A DNA stretch of 64,000 nucleotides from Paraphysomonas bandaiensis (lineage: Eukaryota; Chrysophyceae), in assembly GCA_965644295.1 (NCBI GenBank), contig CBFFRP010000338.1, positions 186,001 through 250,000 on the forward strand, given 5' to 3'. The notes under the pieces were generated by a model. It was not told the DNA's origin, did no database searches, and worked only from the letters and a program-made list of their open reading frames with translations. This document shows positions 52,441 through 64,000 of the stretch, in pieces. Position 1 is the first letter of the stretch; each line of letters begins with the position of its first letter. The position numbers and the translations under genes are program-made.

Positions 52441-53922
52441 GAATTGATCTTTATAATAGTAAAACAATGTTGTGATTATTAGAGTGTAAGTAATGAACGC
52501 GATAGAGTGAGAATTATGAATAACAATATAGAACATAACTATCATGCACAACGGAATAGTTAGAAGTGTAACTGATAATGACGACGTTATGGTGACGATC
52601 ATGTATCTTCGACAGATACTCTCTCTAATTCAGTTCGTGATATATTTCATTGAACATTATAACTCACAGATACAATCTTGTATTAAGCTGAATTCTAATA
52701 CGCTCCCTCAATGAAACAATCAGTGAAAGATTATAGAGAGAATATGAACTTATACACACTGAGAGTAAAAACCAGAGTAGCAGTCACTAGTCAATAATAA
52801 GTGCACTGCAGAGATGCCATATTGTGAGACCATCCTTCTAGCCCAGCATCATTTGTAAGCTGAATCCTAATAGTTTGGTAGAGTATAGTATGAAAGTGCT
52901 TTTAAAGAATTGTATCAAGAGTTAGGAATGGAATGTAAGGATGTTGGTAATTTCAGTTATGGCAGTTTCTATAGTAGGTTATGTTCTAGTAGTAGAGGTA
53001 AGTGAGTACTATTTGTAATCTATATCAATATTATACTAAGTAGTAATAATATACGAAGTATGTATGTCTACTACAGTATATATATTATTTGCACTTGAAA
53101 TATATGTAAATTTTTGACTAAGAAAGTCGATTGTATATAAGCCAGCTACGAAAACCACTGCTAGATATATATTAGGGTCTATTTTCAATAAAGCAATACA
53201 GATAGGTACTGGGACTACTTCAGAAGACTTTGACCACTGTGGTGTACCAGCGCGTGTGAATGGCAATCAGAAGAGGGCACGTAGTTCACTCAGATAAGCA
53301 AATAATAATCATATCCTCCTTCCTTAATATACGTGAAATAAGAATAGGTGAAGTGACACGCTATCACCATAAAATAACTAATATTTGTTATTATACGGTA
53401 GGTATGTACGTGTGTGCCTTTTCAATTGTACTCCAAAAATCTTGCAATATACATTTACCACCTACCCCATATCCCCAATATATAAGCATATACATAAAAT
53501 AATATATAATATATATACCAGTCTATTTTAAACACAACTGTTATATTAGGTCTCATCACGTTTGCAGGCACTTGTCGCATGGGTCTTCGTGTTAAAGTAT
53601 AGAAGATAGAAGCAAGTGTACTGAACCCCTCATAATTATGGCTTGATATTATGATTTTTTATTGTTAAAAGAATTTAGCTTGCATTGCTTCTTGATTCTC
53701 GTATCCTGGCTACTCAACCTCGCATAACATACGTACTAGCGAATGATAGTACATCGAATTCTGGATATATGCGTTGTATTATAATACTCGCAGTACAAGT
53801 ATAGCCCACATATTAACTCAGTTTGTGGAACCGTGATACTTGAGCATCATGAAATATAAATGATGAGAACACTATTATTACATATACTTCACTTAACTAT
53901 AACTAATACTTCAACAACATAA
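52441..53922. other. 1.5 kb spacer, no supported gene
   Basis: AT-rich. A minus-strand frame at 53036-53266 reads somewhat protein-like (VPVPICIALLKIDPNIYLAV) but has no partners and no domain. No repeat family seen. Confidence 0.45.
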
Positions 53923-54390
53923 TTATTTCTTGTCATCTACTTTAGACTTCTTTTTCTTAGGCTTAACGACCTCTATAGATTCTGGATCAGATACAGACTT
54001 TCTTTTCTCAGAAAGAGGCTTCACACCACCTTCCTTCTCAGTAGACTCCCGCTTACGCTTCTTTTCTTTAGATGGTGTTTTACTCTTATCTTTCTTCTTC
54101 TTCTTCTCTACTGATGGAGGCACATCCTCTTTTTTACTGGCAGATTCACTATCATCATTCTCCGTTTCTTTGATTAATATTTTTTGTTGAGCTTCTAAAG
54201 CATTACACATCGTGTCAAGTTTTTCAAGAACTTCATCAGAAACTTTTCCAACTCGCATAGCATGCTGAATGTTGAGAGGATCGCCACCATTTGATTCTAT
54301 AAAGGAACGTATTTTGGATGTTATTTTCTTGGTAGAAATATCCTTTTCCCCAGTTACTATGACAAACGGTTCTAACTTTTGTGTAGACAT
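53923..54390 (-). CDS. Small lysine-rich protein, probably nuclear
   Basis: I start at 54390 (MSTQKLEPFVIVTG), which gives 155 residues; the frame is open further upstream but that sequence is poor. Residues 1-70 look like a small folded unit (ISTKKITSKIRSFIESNG, then VGKVSDEVLEKLDTMCNALE). The remaining half is Lys/Glu/Ser-rich with KKKKKDKSK, KEKKRKRES and a final KPKKKKSKVDDKK, typical of nuclear or nucleolar chromatin- or RNA-bound proteins. The family is not recognised. On the upstream side lies the TATG microsatellite. Confidence 0.68.
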   Translation of the reverse strand: MSTQKLEPFVIVTGEKDISTKKITSKIRSFIESNGGDPLNIQHAMRVGKVSDEVLEKLDTMCNALEAQQKILIKETENDDSESASKKEDVPPSVEKKKKKDKSKTPSKEKKRKRESTEKEGGVKPLSEKRKSVSDPESIEVVKPKKKKSKVDDKK

Positions 54391-54515
54391 TATGAATATT
54401 AAATATATCAGAGAAAATAAATGACAGTTTGGTCTGGTATCGGCGTGGAATGAAGGACACATAGAGCACCGCCCTGGCTAAACACACTCCACCACATATT
54501 CCACACACCACTCAC

Positions 54516-54560
54516 ATGTATATGTATGTATGTATGTCTGTATGTCTGTATGTATGTATG

Positions 54561-54594
<34 letters not shown>

Positions 54595-55096
54595 TGTATG
54601 TATGTATGTATGTATGTATGTATGTATGTATGTATGTATGTATGTATGTATGTATGTATGTATGTATGTATGTATGTATGTATGTATGTATGTATGTATG
54701 TATGTATGTATGTATGTATGTATGTATGTATGTATGTATGCATGTATGTATGTATGTATGTATGTATGTATGTATGTATGTATGTATGTATGTATGTATG
54801 TATGTATGTATGTATGTATGTATGTATGTATGTATGTATGTATGTATGTATGTATGTATGTATGTATGTATGTATGTATGTATGTATGTATGTATGTATG
54901 TATGTATGTATGTATGTATGTATGTATGTATGTATGTATGTATGTATGTATGTATGTATGTATGTATGTATGTATGTATGTATGTATGTATGTATGTATG
55001 TATGTATGTATGTATGTATGTATGTATGTATGTATGTATGTATGTATGTATGTATGTATGTATGTATGTATGTATGTATGTATGTATGTATGTATG

Positions 55097-55128
<32 letters not shown>

Positions 55129-55314
55129 TGTATGTATGTATGTATGTATGTATGTATGTATGTATGTATGTATGTATGTATGTATGTATGTATGTATGTA
55201 TGTGTGTATGTATGTATGTATGTATGTATGTATGTGTGTATGTATGTATGTGTGTATGTATGTATGTATGTATGTATGTATGTATGTATGTATGTATGTA
55301 TGTATGTATGTATG

Positions 55315-55378
<64 letters not shown>

Positions 55379-55435
55379 TGTATGTATGTATGTATGTATG
55401 TATGTATGTATGTATGTATGTACGTATGTATGTAT
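54516..55435. repeat. TATG tetranucleotide microsatellite, about 0.9 kb
   Basis: About 230 units of TATG (CATA on the other strand) with only a few variants such as TGTG, TATA, CATG and TACG. Because four is not a multiple of three, every frame reads MYVC-type or IHTY-type repeats without stops, so the long open frames in this block are artefacts. It lies between the lysine-rich gene and the adenylyltransferase gene. Its length in the real genome may differ from the assembly. Confidence 0.98.
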
Positions 55436-55716
55436 ACCTATACAAGTGATTTGGCTGGGCAAATCCAGCACTTTTTTGCTTGGTCTACCGAACGCACCCT
55501 GATATATGATATGCATTATGTATAGGTTCAATGCATTTCGTCTCATGTCACTCATATCTTTTCACTCTAAGATATAATTCAACACAATATATATACAGAG
55601 AGAGCTCATAACAAGACTTCCCACTACAGTGTGTTTAATACACCCATATCTTCGATCGTCCTCTATTCTAATCTACTCTAATCTACTCTACTCTAATCTA
55701 ATCTAATACAGTCGTA
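55436..55716. other. Leader region of the adenylyltransferase gene
   Basis: AT-rich sequence with a TCTAATCTAC-type run (about 55672-55708) just before the start at 55717. It may be part of the 5' UTR. Confidence 0.45.
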
Positions 55717-56793
55717 ATGCTTCCAATGTTTAACTTATCTGAGCCGATCAACTCATGTTTATTATTTTTAACTTCTACGTTAAGTTTCATATGTTATAAG
55801 CACAGAAAACAAGTGAAGAAAATCAATCAATCTGGTAAAAATATCTTAGTAGTGCTGCATATTCCAGGAACAGGAACTGTTAGTATGCCAACTGCGCTAA
55901 ATAATGATATTATTATTGCAAAGGCAGTGGAAGGTATGTGTATACATATGTGTGTATGTATTCCCCCTCATTAGTTGTGTATTTACTATATATTAGCTCT
56001 TAGTGGGAACCTGTATATTTACATACTCAATGGGGGCGACGATGACAATGCAGCTATGATGAGGTACATCTCGTATGTGTATTCACGAGCATGGGATGAG
56101 ATGGTTTTGAATAAGAAACTTCACTCACAGTGTATTGTTGTTGGCGATTCCAGTAGCTGCTCATTCATGCCATTAAATGATATTATGAAGTCAAGTTTGG
56201 ATAAAGCATTTGTCTCAGACACTCATCAAGAAAACTTAGTGCGAATATTATGTTCATCTGTAGGCAAACCATCGGTAGATATCAGTGTCGTTCCTGAACC
56301 TGGCTATGTTGATGATGTTTACTACTTTGATGCCGAGGATGAAATTTTGCCTCAATACAAAAAAGTAGCATTGGGGGGTACTTTTGATAGAATTCACAAT
56401 GGCCATCGAAAATTGTTGACCCTTGCTGCCGGCGTATGTACGGGTACTCTAGTGGTGGGTATCATGACAGACGAAATGCTTAAGAAGAAGAGTAATGCAA
56501 ATATGATCCAGAATTTTGCCACAAGAAAACAGGCTGTACTTTCCTTTCTTCGACTAATAAAGCCTGGTCTTGATATTTTTATTGCCCCTCTAACGGACCC
56601 ATTTGGCCCGACAATAACAGACCCGTCAATTGGTTCTATTGTCGTGTCTTCTGAAACTATAACTGGAGTATCGAAGATAAATAAACTACGAAAGGATGCG
56701 AAATTTTCAGCCTTGGATGTGTTGGTTGTAAAGCGTGCAGATGTTGCAACATTATCCAGCTCTTTCATCAGAGATTTTGAAAAGAGTGTGTAG
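55717..56793 (+). CDS. Phosphopantetheine adenylyltransferase (PPAT), eukaryotic type
   Basis: Two exons, 55717-55933 and 55997-56793, giving 337 residues. PPAT joins 4'-phosphopantetheine and ATP to dephospho-CoA, the fourth step of coenzyme A synthesis. The catalytic domain is in the C-terminal half: VALGGTFDRIHNGHRKLL contains the T.x.H nucleotidyltransferase motif, GIMTDEMLKKKS and ATRKQAVLSFL follow, and LSSSFIRDF near the end matches the (I/S)SST..R motif. The N-terminal half is the poorly conserved domain seen in animal and plant PPAT (VVLHIPGTG..., NGGDDD). There is no dephospho-CoA kinase domain, so this is a monofunctional enzyme, unlike animal COASY. A short hydrophobic stretch at residues 13-27 might anchor it to a membrane. 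Confidence 0.88.
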
Positions 56794-57086
56794 TATATAT
56801 AATTCTAGAGATTGTGGATTGAAATTGAATTATGAAGTGAAATCCCCATGTTACGCACCTTGGGCTTTGTTGTGAATTTGGTTAGTATTTAAGCATTCTA
56901 TAATAAACTGTAGAGATATTTGTAAAGAAAGTGTTGGTGGGGTATGTGCTAAAGATGAGTTCTGAAACTATTATAAATTTGAATAATTCTTGAAGAGCAT
57001 TGTTGTAACTTAATATACTAGCTAGTAGTGAATTTCTTTTACATAAGCAAGTACATAATATATATTGATTGTTATATATTATATAT
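56794..57086. other. 3' spacer of the PPAT gene
   Basis: AT-rich spacer up to the hAT target duplication. Nothing else seen. Confidence 0.5.
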
Positions 57087-57817
57087 ATTCAAATCAGGGA
57101 TAGGGAACAATATATTGCAATACTATTGTTAGATAGCGTTCCATCAATACTATTGATGGATTTTTTAAACCGGTCCTACAATACAATTACAATATATTGC
57201 AATATATTGTCAATGTATTGCAATATATTAGTATGACTAATCAGTAGGTAAACACATCCGTAGATTTCATTTCTAGTATTAGTCATTAAGATCACATGAC
57301 AACCAAACCAACTACTGCTTATAGCTAAAAAAAATCCACCTCGTCCTCATACTCTGAGCCATCATCGGTGACGTCAACATAACCATATTCATCCACAGAA
57401 TTAATTGAAATATGCTAGTATCCGGCCATAACTGTCGAATAGCTTTCAGAAACAACAGCATATTAAGTAGGATGGATACTTTTGCGCAACACTGATATAA
57501 TATGTCTAGCTGTGCTGAACAGACGTTCCCATGTATTGGAAGATCCCATACCAGGGCCAGGCAACCGTTAATGACTCGTGGATCTGTACGTTTCTTAATT
57601 TTTTGAGCTGACTGAAGGCTTTTAGTCGCATAGTCAACATCAGCTTCATTATCCTTTGTAATGTTGTAATCAATTTCTCGGTTATTTATATCCATTTTGC
57701 ACCCTACAGTTGAGAATCTTCTCTTATATGTCTATCATAATATTGATTGCAATATATTGCAATGTATTGTACAATGTATTGCAATACAATATATTGTTCC
57801 CTATCCCTGATTCAAAT
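57087..57817. mobile_element. hAT-type element, family H3, complete ends and target duplication
   Basis: The element spans 57095-57809 (715 bases). Left end CAGGGATAGGGAACAATATA and right end TATTGTTCCCTATCCCTG are inverted repeats of about 30 bases. ATTCAAAT flanks both sides exactly (57087-57094 and 57810-57817). Within about 150 bases of each end are many ATATTGCAAT units, possible transposase-binding subterminal repeats. The interior carries a transposase relic on the minus strand. Confidence 0.93.
57312..57695 (-). pseudogene. hAT transposase C-terminal relic inside element H3
   Basis: In two overlapping frames on the minus strand: SSNTWERLFSTARHIISVLR, then after a frame change LNMLLFLKAIRQLWPD. 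Together these are the hAT dimerisation block (ERLFS.A..I......L....L.FLK....LW). The frame change makes it non-functional, so the element depends on a transposase elsewhere. Confidence 0.78.
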
Positions 57818-58743
57818 TATTATTACGGTTTATACCGCTGTTTCTATCCCTGGTACTTTTATACCATAGTTTGTGTGTCAGGTTGCGTTAATCCGGGTAG
57901 TGTACAGCTTACAAATAATAGGGAGATGGCCTTTCGCTTTCCGTAGCCGTATAGGAATTGTTACATTTTTGAATTGTGACTGTTTAAGGTTAGTGCAGAT
58001 CAGCTAAATACAAACTAGTATATCAAAAATTTTGTAGCAGCACTTCGTTATCCATATTAAATATATTTATTGTATCTAGATTTCTCTTTTCATTTTCACG
58101 TATAATACACACACATTTTCACGCGGAAATCATATGATATGTGGCAAATATTTAGAAATCATTTAATATGGGGCCATCAGATGCTGTAGAATTTTCTAGC
58201 ACATACATTCACTTAAATCCAGAGTGCCTTTTGCATGGAAAACGATCTAAGAATCTTGTTAAGTTACGATTTGAGTCTGGAGAAAGCAAGAATAGGCAGC
58301 AGATGTATAAGAGGACATAATATTATAGATGACACATTTCCGTTACTATAACACTGCAGAGCGTATATATACATATGTATACATATGTATACAGCAGCAG
58401 CATACAGAAACTGAAATCAAAAACAGACAGCATTTCGATTTTTTGAATTTTCAGCTGAGTTTTTTTCTGGTGCATACCATACTGCTGTATGTGGGTGCAG
58501 TATATGCATATGCAAGTGTTTGTGTGTATGTATTGTGTATATAGAGATATTGAACTGGTCGTATCATGAGGCAGATAGAAGTCGAAGTGTCCAGTTTAAT
58601 ATACTTAACTTCCTTAACTTCATTTGAATATAGGAGAGTATATGTATGTATCATATGAAATCATACGTATAGATATTAATATCTGTATTCATACCTCCTA
58701 TAATTAAATAATACATACATATATATATATATCCACACTCAAG
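57818..58743. other. Spacer with one tiny open frame
   Basis: AT-rich spacer between the hAT element and Tectonic. At 58168-58320 an ATG-started frame of 50 codons (MGPSDAVEFSSTYIHLNPEC and onward) has normal amino-acid use but no known relatives; it could be a scrap of a gene. A TATATATATATAT tract at about 58714-58730 lies just ahead of the Tectonic start. Confidence 0.4.
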
Positions 58744-61259
58744 ATGCATACAGTGGGATTGTTTCTATTAACGATATGCGGGTTAGGATTCACTATGTCT
58801 TGGGGGGATATCATCGACCCATCCCTTCAATACACATGGTCTAGGTATGAATATATTCATAGTTAAGTTAATGGTATATGTATAATCTTATAAATAGAGG
58901 ATATCCACAGTCCTGTAAGTGTGTTGAAACAGGAGTAACAAGCAGTGAATGTGATTTATATAAATGCACATGTTCATGTGATCTTTCTGCGGGTGAATGT
59001 GATTATAGTTGTTGCTGTGATCCGGACTGCTCTGTTGATCAGGTAACAGACTCATATGTATTAGATTATATCATTTAATCAGTTATTTATATGATAGATT
59101 GATCGATTTCGAGATAATGGAGTGTGTAGTGATGAGGGTTATACACCGGACAGTGAAAGAGTATGTTACAGCTCTGAGGAATTACAAAAAGTCAATCCGC
59201 GATCACCAGTTGAGGGGAAAGCGACATCAACTGATGCACTAGATGAAATGCTGTGTGTTGAGAAAAAGAATAAAGAGCTCAAAGTGGGAACATGCTCATG
59301 TTTTGATAACACACATCATTATTTACACAGGGAAATTTTTATGAAGAGGTGGGACACCCTCAGGACACATCAGTCTTCGACGAGTCTGGCGGCCAGAAGG
59401 AATATACTTACTCCACTGAAGATACTGTTCAGGTACAGCGAATGGTTACTAAGACATCATATTTATTCCGATATCATGTCCTTATATTTTAGTTGACAAA
59501 TGATGGGTTCTACGATCATAACGACACTATTCCTGCGTACAATGGTCGGTATTCACCGCCATCTAGCTTTGGGGGTTCCGGTTATTTACCCCTACCGCGA
59601 CCTGATTTTTCTGGATATTGCAACGATAATAACAATGCTGAATTTCGTAACGATGCATCGACCATGTGCTTGAGAAAGCTTGGTGGTAGTTCAAATACTG
59701 AAGCTTCTTTTGCATCGCAGTGCGAAGCCGGTCTTGTATCAACGGACACGTTAGTAAGAAATCTACTATTAGCCAGCACACCGTAAGTTGCTACGTGTTG
59801 AGTAACTTGTGTAACCTTTACCCTCAGACCAGCAACTCTTGGTACACCTCCGGCTGAGTATGTGAGTCCGGTGATTACGTCTGTGATGTTTCTGTCACCT
59901 GCAGATGAAAACAACGCTGCTGTTTCTACCGATGTGACCTCTGCTTGGATGACCAATAATTGTTCAACTGGTGTTGAAAGCAGTTCCTCAAACTACGACT
60001 CAAGTTGCCAATTTGGCAGTAATTTTTCAAGCAATACTATTTGTCGAAATGCTATTCAATCAATTACATTTACTGTTAGCCATGCGCAGGACTCACAGTC
60101 ATCCATTGAGTCTGTTTCTGTGGAATTTGTTGTCATGGATATTGTATTAAGCGATTCCAATGGGGGAGCTGAATTTGCGCAGTCATTCGGAATTTTGTAC
60201 AACGATACTGCATCGGCATCCTCGATTTCTCAAGTTAATGGTAATCAGGTTAAGCGGTATCGATCTGGCAATCCGGGATATCGTTTTGGCCTTCCTGTTC
60301 TCTTTGGTTCACTAGACAGCTCTAATGAGGTTATACTAGCCGAGGAAAGTGGACTCACAGTGTCTACAGCTTTACCAACTTCACAAGCTGGGGTGTCAAC
60401 ATTTGGGTCTGCGCTCTGCCCATCGGAGTTGACCATTGACAACGTAGAAAAAGAAGGTGTAAGATTCGGATACGACTTAGTATCCTCGTGTTCATTGCAG
60501 TTGAATAGGTAGTTCAGTATGTGTATAATGGTGATGTAACTAATTTTCTTGCCACCCAGGTCATCTCTTCGAAGCTTTTGTTGTGAAGGTGCTGACCTTT
60601 GTGACCCCGGATATAGCAGTGTATATTCAATGTCTAATGGAGTACCTGTGTATCTGGATCCGGTTGAAGGGTAAGTATAGATACAAGGGCTTCCCGATTG
60701 TTGACGTATTGTGCAGTTACATTGGAGCGTTTGGTAATGCGGACCCTTTGGATGTAAATCAATGGTTTGCCTTATCAGTCGACAACCCTTCTGTGCTTGT
60801 TTCGAATAGGCGGTGGACAGAGAGTTCAGGGGTGTGCAGCTCAATGATCACTGGTGTGAATTACAAGTTTCTGGTGACTTACGCTGGGGAGAAAGGTAAC
60901 CCACAAAACAAAATCGTGTCTGCTATGGTGGAGTATAAAACATCCGATGTAGTAATGAGGTACGAGAAATATGTTAGCAAATTTATCAATTAATTCATTG
61001 TGTCAGAGCTCCTGTCGATGATGAAGTTGCTGAACAACCAATCACGCTGTCAATCACGGCGACGTTCATATTTAAAGAGAACGAGGATTTGAAGGGATAT
61101 ACCCCCCCTCCCCCTCCTGGTCTTTTGACTGTTCCATATGATGTTTTTTACCCGTTCAATATAGGAAATAGTGCTCCGAAATGCAATAGAATTTCACTTT
61201 TCAGTACCTTCGTGTTGATTGCTTTCGCCACATTAGTCGGGGTTGTGTATGGAAATTGA
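58744..61259 (+). CDS. Tectonic-family ciliary transition-zone protein
   Basis: Nine exons: 58744-58844, 58898-59042, 59098-59283, 59331-59432, 59493-59782, 59828-60508, 60560-60670, 60717-60959, 61007-61259, giving 703 residues. The signal peptide is MHTVGLFLLTICGLGFTMSW. A cysteine-rich block follows (CTCSCDLSAGECDYSCCCD, then PDCS), which is the hallmark of Tectonics. The rest is the beta-rich Tectonic domain with paired cysteines, for example SFCCEGADLCDPGYSS, and GYTPPPPPG near the end. A final hydrophobic span (LFSTFVLIAFATLVGVVYG) sits at the very C-terminus, as in membrane-anchored TCTN2/TCTN3. Tectonics act with MKS/B9 proteins at the ciliary transition zone to control membrane protein entry. 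All introns are 45-60 bases. Confidence 0.88.
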
Positions 61260-61844
61260 GCGGCCTGTAAGGTGTTGTGGTGAGACGTGCAGTACAGTGT
61301 GACAATTTGTAGTACTAGTATCAATGAGAAATTGTAAAAATAATACTTGAGTTAGTTTATTCATTTGTATCGTATATTGTGATTGCCGTGCGTGTTATTC
61401 AGATGCAAACACTATGGCAGCTAGTAGTTAGATTTCTGACTTACAAAGCTTGACTTAATACAGCAACACTCTTGCACTACTAGTCTATTAGTATCTCATT
61501 GAGGTATTTAGGTATTTTTCATGCATTGACTACGTCTGACTTTTTTTGGTCTACACACTTCGACTGTGCACGCTGATGATGTAGTCATCCAGAGAAAGCT
61601 CCAATATTGCATTCTCAGGACTACGTACACTATAGAGTAAGTGAACTGCTTAATTTACTGAAACGGTAAGGTCTAATTTTATCACACACTAGGGATGTTT
61701 CAATATGAGTGTCAGAGTGTTACGAAGTCGCATAGTAGCAAAGAAACAATGATTTTTAGTTTTTAAATGACATTGTCATTATTACTTAACGGAAAGAAGT
61801 AATTCACAGTTACATACCACAGAATTACTGTCAATACGATGAAA
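61260..61844. other. Convergent 3' spacer
   Basis: Between the ends of Tectonic and calmodulin. No gene or repeat seen. Confidence 0.5.
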
Positions 61845-62633
<789 letters not shown>

Positions 62634-64000
62634 ATGACTGAAACATTGAACGAAGAGGACTTGTATGATGGATACTCTGCTGCTGATATATTCGCATCGA
62701 CTGAAGGACAGGTATGGATATATATATATATATATATATATTAAAGTATGTATATATGTATAAGATATACTGTATATTCATATATACGAATATACGTATA
62801 TGAATACATACATATATAATATTTCATATAAAACTAACCCTCATAAATAAACAGGGCATTACATTCGATGACCTTATCACACTTCCCGGTAGTATAGACT
62901 TCGGTATACTTTCATAATATATTCTCACTTCACTTCTTATGTATACATATATATATATATATAGGTGTACATGAAGTTCAACTTCATACTCATATTACAA
63001 AAAATATTACACTGAAAACTCCTATATGTTCAGCTCCAATGGATACTATAACAGAAGATCGTATGGCTATTAGTATGGCATTAAATGGAGGGATTGGATT
63101 TATACATTGTTTATGTAGTATTGATCAACAAGTTCATATGATTGATAGAGTGAAACGATATGAGAATGGATTTATATTAGATCCTGCTGTATTATCACCT
63201 GATCATACCATACAAGATTTAGATGATCTGAAAGACAGGATGGATATTACTGGGGTGCCTATTACAGTCAATGGAAAAATAGGATCAGAATTAATTGGAT
63301 TATGTACTCGACGTGATACTGATTTTATTACGGATAGAACTATTAAGATTAGAGATGTTATGACTCCAGTTAATGAACTTGTAACTGGTTTATATCCACT
63401 CTCTATTACTGCAGCTTTCAATATTCTTAAGGTAATGTATATTTGATAGTACTGATATAGGTTATAACTATTTTATTAGGAATGTAAGAAGGGGTATTTG
63501 CCTATTGTTGATAAGAATATGAATTTAAAAGCGCTTACAACTCGAACAGACCTGAAAAAGAATCGTGATTGTCCTCTAGCCACACAAGATAGTTCTGGGC
63601 GACTGATGGTAGGAGCAGCTGTGAATACTTCGGTTCAGCACCCTCTCGACCAAGAGAGGGCTCGTCGACTTTGTGAAGCAGGTGTTGACGCCATAGTGCT
63701 AGATGCACACAATGGCAGCAATTCCAGACAATTAGAAATGCTTAAATTTATCAAGCAAAACTATCCTCAGGTTGACGTAATTGCGGGAAACATAGTGTGT
63801 CCTGCCCAGGCGAAAGAGCTATTAGCAGCTGGTGCGGATGGCCTTAGAGTAGGAATGGGGGTTGGCTCTGTGGCAGTAACTCATCACCGCCGTGCTGTTG
63901 GTAGACCTCAACTTTCTGCCGTATACCATTGCTCAAGAATGGGCCGAGAAGCTGGAGTGCCGGTGATAGCAGACGGTGGCCTAAAAAATACAGGGACTGT
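62634..64000 (+). CDS. IMP dehydrogenase-like protein lacking the catalytic cysteine, 3' end outside the window
   Basis: Exons 62634-62711, 62855-62903, 62965-63431 and 63480 to beyond 64000; about 371 codons are present. IMPDH makes XMP from IMP with NAD+, the first step to GMP. The family is clear: GITFDDLITLPGSIDFG, PICSAPMDTITEDRMAISMA, NGGIGFIHC, a CBS region (about residues 105-215; LDDLKDRMDITGVPITVNGK), LMVGAAVNTSV, VIAGNIVCPAQA and GADGLRVGMG. The active-site loop, normally GS.CIT, reads GSVAVTHHR: codon 63873-63875 is GCA, so residue 330 is Ala where the nucleophilic Cys stands. The usual DSS.GNS is DAHNGSS. This may be a non-catalytic paralogue or a pseudoenzyme; GMP reductase also needs this Cys. 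The start of the gene is very AT-rich, the later part over 50% GC. Confidence 0.85.

Noticed and set aside
53036-53266. Minus-strand frame with VPVPICIALLKIDPNIYLAV
   Set aside because: Short, without start context, partner exons or domain features.
54408-55555. Five open frames of 300-350 codons reading MYVC or IHTY repeats on both strands
   Set aside because: They are artefacts of the TATG microsatellite, which lacks stops in every frame.
62634-64000. GMP reductase instead of IMP dehydrogenase
   Set aside because: The PQLSAV after the active-site loop resembles GMP reductase, but a CBS region is present and the N-terminal blocks are IMPDH-type; both enzymes would need the missing Cys.

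Overview
This is a nuclear chromosome segment of a flagellated microbial eukaryote. Genes carry many short GT-AG introns: I resolved 40, of 45 to 179 bases, most of 45 to 60. The standard genetic code is used, spacers are AT-rich, and genes lie on both strands without operons. The 149-residue calmodulin has the sequence style of stramenopiles (ending EFVKMMMSK), and the secreted Asp-box protein is of a type I associate with that group. A stramenopile is my best guess, but this is inference. A Tectonic gene implies cilia with an MKS/B9-type transition zone. Nothing here proves a plastid.

Layout: 0.6-3.4 kb, a USP36/42-type deubiquitinase with an RGG tail. 3.9-7.2 kb, repeats and decayed sequence. 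7.9-17.1 kb, a secreted Asp-box protein, a MAM33/p32 protein, a FAM192A/PSME3IP1 protein, a two-span membrane protein and an SLC17-like transporter. 17.8-18.7 kb, repeats. 19.3-26.7 kb, orphan protein A, an RD/RS-rich protein and an 815-residue multi-span protein. 27.1-34.6 kb, eIF3c, an MGST3-like MAPEG protein and a CDT1-like licensing factor. 34.9-36.6 kb, a cluster of hAT-type elements with intact 8-base target duplications. 36.9-39.8 kb, orphan protein B (paralogue of A) and an alpha/beta hydrolase. 40.2-42.3 kb, hAT debris. 42.4-48.6 kb, an MLO-family protein, a divergent seven-span receptor-like protein and a secreted SGNH hydrolase. 48.8-52.4 kb, a GC-rich endonuclease-domain relic, a retropepsin-like gene and a decayed gene. 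53.9-64 kb, a lysine-rich protein, a 0.9 kb TATG microsatellite, phosphopantetheine adenylyltransferase, a complete hAT-type element, Tectonic, calmodulin and an IMP dehydrogenase-like gene cut by the window end.

The genes do not form one pathway; this is an ordinary mix of housekeeping and orphan genes threaded by DNA transposons. The points most worth following are: the A/B orphan family with its conserved serine/basic tail; an IMPDH-like protein with alanine at the catalytic cysteine; a change of base composition inside genes, from about 25-32% GC at the start to 40-57% later; a retropepsin-like protein with DTV in place of DTG; a protist MLO protein with a very long loop; and at least three hAT-like families with TIRs starting CAGGG (one family's central copy starts CAGG) and exact 8-base target duplications.

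Gene models were spliced by eye from reading frame, GT-AG sites and family similarity. All joined models of complete genes give lengths divisible by three.
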